In this document: positions 23,282-27,120 of the stretch, piece by piece
Numbering within the stretch: position 1 is the first letter of the stretch
How the letters are laid out: every line of letters begins with the position of its first letter
Virus record (IMG/VR): IMGVR_UViG_3300025120_000439
Span: 1-27,120 of that record
DNA from: a virus
Reading direction: 5' to 3' (one strand)
Length of the DNA: 27,120 nucleotides
Position numbers and translations under genes: made by a program
The notes under the pieces: generated by a model
Seen by the model: only the letters and a program-made list of their open reading frames with translations
Database searches by the model: none
Told to the model about the DNA's origin: nothing

Positions 23282-24142
23282 CTATTCTGTACACGCGATT
23301 TCTACGACCATTTCTTCTTGCATGCGGGTAGCCCCAATGCTCTGGCAGTAGTAAACTTGAGTTGCGTATGATTTATCTGCGCGTTCATCGATACGGGCGG
23401 TTGGCTCTTTGCCAATTCCCAGCTTGATGCCCTCTTGAGCAAATGCAATCACGGCGCGATTGCCGTCACTATCAAGCGTTAAGCGATTGGAAACAATGAA
23501 TTTAAAATTCATAAACGAGTCCACAGATCCAGTTGCAAGAGCCTTTACAGTGTTAAAATCACTCGACGTGACTTGCGTTGTGCCAAGCAAAGTTGAAATC
23601 TGTTTTGGCGCGCAAACAATGTAACGAGGGATTGAAGGATCAACACTTGATTCATCCAAGATTTGCTTTGCTGACAGCAGTTTTGCTATCGTCAAAGACG
23701 CAGAACCGTGCGCAACTTTTTGACTACTTGGCAGGCTCGTATCAGTTGAACCAGTTTTGCCGGTCTTAGCCACGCCAATAGCAGCGGCAATGATCACGTC
23801 ATCCATCGCCCGGCCCATCGCGGCTGCGGCGGCTCGTGCATAGGTTGAAGTAGGATCTGCTAACAGACGAACTTTATCTTGAGAATCGATCAAATCAGCG
23901 TATTCATAATCGGCAAGCGAAAGCATGCGCCTTGAATGCGGTGTATCGATTAGCGGGGTATCTGCGTGTCGAGTCGTGCGAAGCTGTGCGGCAACACTGC
24001 CGACCTGATCGCTGAAGCTTTTTTCGCCAGTGACGGACTCTGTTGTTACTGCATCACGCAGCAGCGAACCCATTTGCTGCGAGAGCATTTGGATGTTGGC
24101 AGAGTATTGCTGGACAAAAGCTGTAGTGATTTGTGAGGACAT
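23282..24142 (-). CDS. Major capsid protein
   Basis: This is a 286-residue protein from the ATG at 24142. AGGAG lies 8 nt upstream and would overlap the alternative GTG at 24151, so the shorter form is preferred. The sequence has an N-terminal helix (SSQITTAFVQQYSANIQMLS), RRMLSLADYEYADLIDSQDK (about 76-95), a spine-like helix (TYARAAAAAMGRAMDDVIIAA) and beta segments SFMNFKFIVSNRLTLDSDGN and GIKLGIGKEPTARIDER, all typical of small HK97-fold coat proteins of marine podoviruses. It is preceded by an unusual regulatory stretch (24152-24326). Confidence 0.88.
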   Translation of the reverse strand: MSSQITTAFVQQYSANIQMLSQQMGSLLRDAVTTESVTGEKSFSDQVGSVAAQLRTTRHADTPLIDTPHSRRMLSLADYEYADLIDSQDKVRLLADPTSTYARAAAAAMGRAMDDVIIAAAIGVAKTGKTGSTDTSLPSSQKVAHGSASLTIAKLLSAKQILDESSVDPSIPRYIVCAPKQISTLLGTTQVTSSDFNTVKALATGSVDSFMNFKFIVSNRLTLDSDGNRAVIAFAQEGIKLGIGKEPTARIDERADKSYATQVYYCQSIGATRMQEEMVVEIACTE

Positions 24143-24151
24143 TTGTCTCAC

Positions 24152-24326
24152 TCCTAAGCTGTTGAAATATAATGGTTTTGATCGCGGCGGTTATCCCGTT
24201 TGGGGCCGTGCTTGACGTTGCCGTCATACAAGTATGATAGATTTAGACTTGTATGACGGCGTTAAAGATTGTCAGTCTGCTTGACACACAAGCTTGGTGC
24301 GCGGGGCTTTCGCTTATCCGCTAAAC
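24152..24326 (-). promoter_or_regulatory. Capsid leader region with inverted repeat and motif copy D
   Basis: This is the longest gap in the late operon (175-185 bp). It contains a perfect 14-bp inverted repeat GCCGTCATACAAGT / ACTTGTATGACGGC (24220-24233 and 24247-24260, 13-nt spacer). The right arm and spacer hold the shared 15-mer (24241-24255). On the minus strand CTGACA lies 16 bp before TACAAG, a possible promoter. No T run follows on either strand, so it is not an ordinary terminator. It may be an operator/promoter for capsid genes or an RNA hairpin. Confidence 0.6.
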
Positions 24327-25130
24327 TTATAGATAGCTGCGAAGGCGCAAAGCCTCCTCAACATAAGCATCATGTTCTGGATGGTTAGCCATTCCATATG
24401 GCCCGTCCAACCTAGTTATCTGACTTAATTGCTGCGATGCTTCACCCGGCGTCATTACCGCCTCAGTTGTATCGCCGTGCAAGTTATCCTCGCCAATCTG
24501 TTCAGCAAAAGCGCTAAACATCTTAATTATATCAGGGTGATCGCCAAGCAAACGACCATCACTTAACTCAACCGTCTCAAGCAATTCGGCATCACCGCCA
24601 AGCATTTGCCTAGCCGCGCTGTGGGCTTGGCTGATCTTTTGATCAAACGCCCTGCCGTATTCCTGTCTTAATATCTGTTCACCCTCATGGCGCAGAGTTT
24701 CTGCCTGTTCAGCCCGGTCAGTCTCCATTTGACCTAAGCCGCTGTCCATAAACTCAGCGACCTTTTGCGCCTGCTTGCCAGACAACCCAGCGGAGAACGC
24801 GCTTTCACGAAATTGCTCTAACGTGTTGTCATTCATCGCGCCGTTAAGCCGTTCAAACTCATAGCCTGACGACGCCTCTGGCCTGCCGGTATTAGCGTAA
24901 TGCTCTGTCCACTGATCGTCAGTCCAGCTAGAATGTGGCTTAACGATCTTATCTGCGCCTACCATGCGCTGCGCGTGTGTGTAGCTCTTGGCTAACGCGC
25001 CAACGTCAGTAAAGTTGCGCAAGCTTGGTTCGCCTCTTAAATCTTCTGGTAAGCTGTCCAGAAAGCTAACTGCCGCGGCTGCTTCAGCCACGTCTTGAGA
25101 TCCCGGTGGCGGGATTGCCTCTTCAGTCAT
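24327..25130 (-). CDS. Capsid scaffolding protein
   Basis: This acidic, helical 267-residue protein has SFLDSLPEDLRGEPSLRNFT (about 22-41) and DVGALAKSYTHAQRMVGADK (about 42-61), the usual start of T7 gp9-like and related marine podovirus scaffolds. A Gln/Glu-rich coiled region follows (about 125-165). The C-terminus is helical (YVEEALRLRSYL). It shapes the procapsid and leaves before or during packaging. It lies between portal and capsid genes as expected, 5 nt after the Bbp19-like gene. Confidence 0.87.
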   Translation of the reverse strand: MTEEAIPPPGSQDVAEAAAAVSFLDSLPEDLRGEPSLRNFTDVGALAKSYTHAQRMVGADKIVKPHSSWTDDQWTEHYANTGRPEASSGYEFERLNGAMNDNTLEQFRESAFSAGLSGKQAQKVAEFMDSGLGQMETDRAEQAETLRHEGEQILRQEYGRAFDQKISQAHSAARQMLGGDAELLETVELSDGRLLGDHPDIIKMFSAFAEQIGEDNLHGDTTEAVMTPGEASQQLSQITRLDGPYGMANHPEHDAYVEEALRLRSYL

Positions 25131-25135
25131 ATTAT

Positions 25136-25351
25136 TTACCTTTTAAGTTTGGCATCCTCAGCCAGCATTCTGACGATCAGCAGCACAGCGCTGCGCTGGC
25201 CTTCTAAAAATGCCGATTGATATGGATCGCCAGAAACAAATGTTGTTTGCTCAAATGCAAACCGTGTTTTTAAATCAGCGATAACAGTTTCGCCGTCATC
25301 ATTATCAAAGGTACGGCGGTAGGCTAGCTTTAGATCTTCTATCTGCTTCAC
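25136..25351 (-). CDS. Bbp19-like small phage protein
   Basis: This 71-residue protein reads LKLAYRRTFDNDDGETVIAD, then LKTRFAFEQTTFVSGDPYQS and EGQRSAVLLIVRMLAED. The pattern YRxxF...G..VLxDL...F...TxxxxxDPxxxAxxEGxR is that of Bbp19-type proteins, usually encoded between portal and scaffold genes in podoviruses. The function is unknown; a head-assembly accessory role is likely. It overlaps the portal gene by 4 nt. Confidence 0.82.
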   Translation of the reverse strand: MKQIEDLKLAYRRTFDNDDGETVIADLKTRFAFEQTTFVSGDPYQSAFLEGQRSAVLLIVRMLAEDAKLKR

Positions 25352-26949
25352 TGTGGTAAGCCGCCAACAGCTTTCACCATTGGTGCCGCAGCGCCCAAGG
25401 TTTCAGCCGTCATCATTTGCTGCTGTTGCTCTTGCTGTTGTGCTGCTTGCTCTTGCTGTTGCTCACGCATTTCAACTACCTCAGCGTCAGATCTAACAAC
25501 TCTGGCCGGTATGCCTGTGACCTCAACTAAGTATTTCACCAGCTTGTCGGTATCCAAGTAATCCATCACAGGTGCAATTTCATTGACCTGCATCAGCACC
25601 TCAAACCCGCGAAGCATAGATTGCAGATCTGTCAGCTTTTGCGCCTTCGCCAATGGGCTGACATATTCAATCTCAATGTCTTGCCCTTGCAATTCCTCAG
25701 GAGCGGGTGGGAGCAAACCGCCCCTGAGGAGCAACCCAAATGATCTTGCAATCATTGGTTGCAGCAACTCACTTTGCAGCCGTCCTAGAACCGGGCCAAG
25801 CAAGCGCATCTTTTCCTCGTTGCGACTAAGCACTTCTGTTGCAGTCATGTTGCCGCCAGTTTGCGCCATCATTAACTGATCAACGAAAAACGCCTGCCTG
25901 ATTGCATTGCGGCGCTGTTCCTCCATCGCCAATCCCAAAGGATTATTCGCCCCAATCTGCAACGGCTCAAGCCTGTCACGGGTTCCAGCGCGGTAAAAGT
26001 TAAGCGATCCCGGCGTTGTTCTGACAGGCAGCATAAAGCCGTCATCTGGCACCATAAGCGGTGGATCAATCTGCTTCTGTGCAGCCCTGATCGTCACCTC
26101 AGACATTTTATTCAACATTTTGGTGTCTGGCAGAGCGTTCATCGATACGGATCTACCATAGGTTGAAACGCTGTCTTTGTTAAACCTAGGCACCATAAAA
26201 CAAAATTCATCGTAGCCGCCTTCACTCAGCAGCTTCTTACCGTCTAAAGCATAGTAGATGCTGGCAAACGGCTTATTCTTGGCAAACTTACCGCCAGTTT
26301 CACCCCTAGGAAACACAACGTGAATTACGTCATGCTCAGCGTAAGGCTCATTTTTTAGGTCTTTTGCGCACTTTTGCGGCAAGTTAGCCTCGCCAAACCT
26401 CTGGGCCATTGCTCTGGCAGTCATTTTAAACTTACGATAAACTGTATCTACCGTGCCGTTGCTATCCTCAGATATGTAAATCTCAGCAATGTGACGGCTG
26501 CTAAAGTTTAAACCATCGTCATTGCCCTCAACGTAAAGCGCAGCAGTGCCAAACACCACCAAGTCATAATAAAGCTCATGTATTTCTTGCTGAAAATTGC
26601 TGCGATTAAACGCTTGGTACATCTGATCTATGGCTAGCTCTAACCATTCGTTTGCAGCGTCATTGCCTTGCAGCAAAGGATCACGATACCGCATAGCAAA
26701 CCACGGCGTTGACGGGCTGGTCAACATGCCGTGTAGTGAGGACGCCAACAATTCAACAGCGTGAATGGCTGTGCCGTCAAAAATGCGTTCTGTGCGCTTA
26801 TCGCCCTGCGTCCTCTTGCGGGTTATGTCGGCTTTGCGCGGCAACATATAGTCAGCCAGCTCTTGCCAGTGGTTTTCCCAATTGCTGCGCTGGCCCTGTA
26901 GCTGCTTAAACCTGCGGTCAAGCTTGGCAATCATTGGGGAAACTTCCAT
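25348..26949 (-). CDS. Portal protein (T7 gp8-like head-to-tail connector)
   Basis: This 533-residue protein is of normal length for T7-type portals. Hallmarks are NWENHWQELADYMLPRKADI (about 23-42), ERIFDGTAIHAVELLASSLH (about 53-72) followed by LTSPSTPWFAM, a central TYGRSVSMNALPDTKMLNKM and a PPLMVP segment, and the helix TATEVLSRNEEKMRLLGPVL. The C-terminus is Gln-rich (about 497-511). It forms the dodecameric ring for DNA packaging and exit. Its ATG overlaps the stop of the gene at the window edge (TGATG). An in-frame ATG five codons later is possible. Confidence 0.94.
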   Translation of the reverse strand: MEVSPMIAKLDRRFKQLQGQRSNWENHWQELADYMLPRKADITRKRTQGDKRTERIFDGTAIHAVELLASSLHGMLTSPSTPWFAMRYRDPLLQGNDAANEWLELAIDQMYQAFNRSNFQQEIHELYYDLVVFGTAALYVEGNDDGLNFSSRHIAEIYISEDSNGTVDTVYRKFKMTARAMAQRFGEANLPQKCAKDLKNEPYAEHDVIHVVFPRGETGGKFAKNKPFASIYYALDGKKLLSEGGYDEFCFMVPRFNKDSVSTYGRSVSMNALPDTKMLNKMSEVTIRAAQKQIDPPLMVPDDGFMLPVRTTPGSLNFYRAGTRDRLEPLQIGANNPLGLAMEEQRRNAIRQAFFVDQLMMAQTGGNMTATEVLSRNEEKMRLLGPVLGRLQSELLQPMIARSFGLLLRGGLLPPAPEELQGQDIEIEYVSPLAKAQKLTDLQSMLRGFEVLMQVNEIAPVMDYLDTDKLVKYLVEVTGIPARVVRSDAEVVEMREQQQEQAAQQQEQQQQMMTAETLGAAAPMVKAVGGLPQ

Positions 26950-27120
26950 CAGGACAGCCCAAAGCTTTTCATCATTGATTTACGCTTGGCTTTTTTGGGA
27001 TCACCGCCCTGCATGCGGCCAGACATCTTTTGATTTAAACGCTCAAGCGGATCAACAGTGCTCATTTTCGACGCTGGCTGGCTGGACTTAGCGCCCATAT
27101 CGCCAGCAATGTTTTTCTTC
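26949..27120 (-). CDS. C-terminal end of an unknown basic protein, start beyond window
   Basis: A frame open to the right edge ends with TGA at 26951-26949, overlapping the portal start. The 56 visible residues begin KKNIAGDMGAKSSQPASKMS, continue with VDPLERLNQKMSGRMQGGDP and end KKAKRKSMMKSFGLS. The tail is strongly basic. An internal ATG (27066) would give a 38-residue product, so the extent is uncertain. Its coupling to the portal gene supports translation. It could be a small head-assembly protein or the end of a larger packaging protein; I cannot tell which. Confidence 0.65.
   Translation of the reverse strand, partial: KKNIAGDMGAKSSQPASKMSTVDPLERLNQKMSGRMQGGDPKKAKRKSMMKSFGLS

Noticed and set aside
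24220-24260. Inverted repeat as an intrinsic terminator
   Set aside because: No T run follows the stem on either strand, and the arms coincide with a motif repeated at other gene starts.
1-27120. tRNA genes or tRNA fragments (possible att cores)
   Set aside because: I found no cloverleaf or conserved T-arm sequence by reading both strands. A covariance-model scan would be needed to exclude fragments.

Overview
The window is part of a tailed-phage genome with the T7-type podovirus virion plan. Read leftwards on the minus strand from the right edge, it gives portal, small Bbp19-like protein, scaffold, major capsid, decoration-type protein, tail tubes A and B, GNAT/gp13-like protein, three to four internal virion (ejection) proteins, tail fibre, tail chaperone and lysis genes. 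This matches T7 gene order 8 to 17.5. The phage also carries a tyrosine integrase module, so it looks temperate. GC is moderate by eye (not computed) and far above SAR11. Gene content (GTA-type 3TM holin, GH108 muramidase, PAPS-reductase-like protein, DnaJ-type zinc knuckle) fits a marine alphaproteobacterial host of the SAR116 or roseobacter kind. That host assignment is inference. No phage RNA polymerase, terminase or DNA polymerase lies in the window.

Layout. (1) Positions 1-3403, minus strand: an early operon in transcription order of Arc-like ribbon-helix-helix protein, PD-(D/E)XK nuclease, PAPS-reductase-like protein, DnaJ-type zinc-knuckle miniprotein, two unknowns, RecE/Cas4-like exonuclease and a putative ssDNA-binding protein cut by the window edge. 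Most junctions are 1-4 nt stop/start overlaps. (2) Positions 3404-3790: a divergent control region with two copies of a 15-bp motif (CATACAAGTCTAAAT on the minus strand). (3) Positions 3791-6400, plus strand: a lysogeny module of a serine-recombinase-like protein lacking catalytic residues, an excisionase-like HTH protein with a nine-G run, the tyrosine integrase, a small hydrophobic protein and a small unknown. (4) Positions 6397-27120, minus strand: the late operon for lysis, tail, ejection, head and portal genes. It converges on region 3 with a few bases of overlap.

How the parts fit. The 15-bp motif recurs before the early operon, before the ssDNA-binding gene and, as a perfect 14-bp inverted repeat, before the capsid gene. 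The first early gene encodes an Arc-like protein. This suggests a phage-wide regulon linking replication, capsid expression and the integrase side, or else a phage-specific promoter element; sequence alone does not decide. The integrase module lies between intact early and late operons. If attP is beside int, as is common, the sequence comes from a circular or virion form rather than an integrated prophage.

The least ordinary items are the shared motif with its Arc-like candidate regulator, the catalytically dead serine recombinase, the poly-G run in the excisionase-like gene, repeated TTGGAACTTT-type elements after int, and a ParB-like domain inside an ejection protein.
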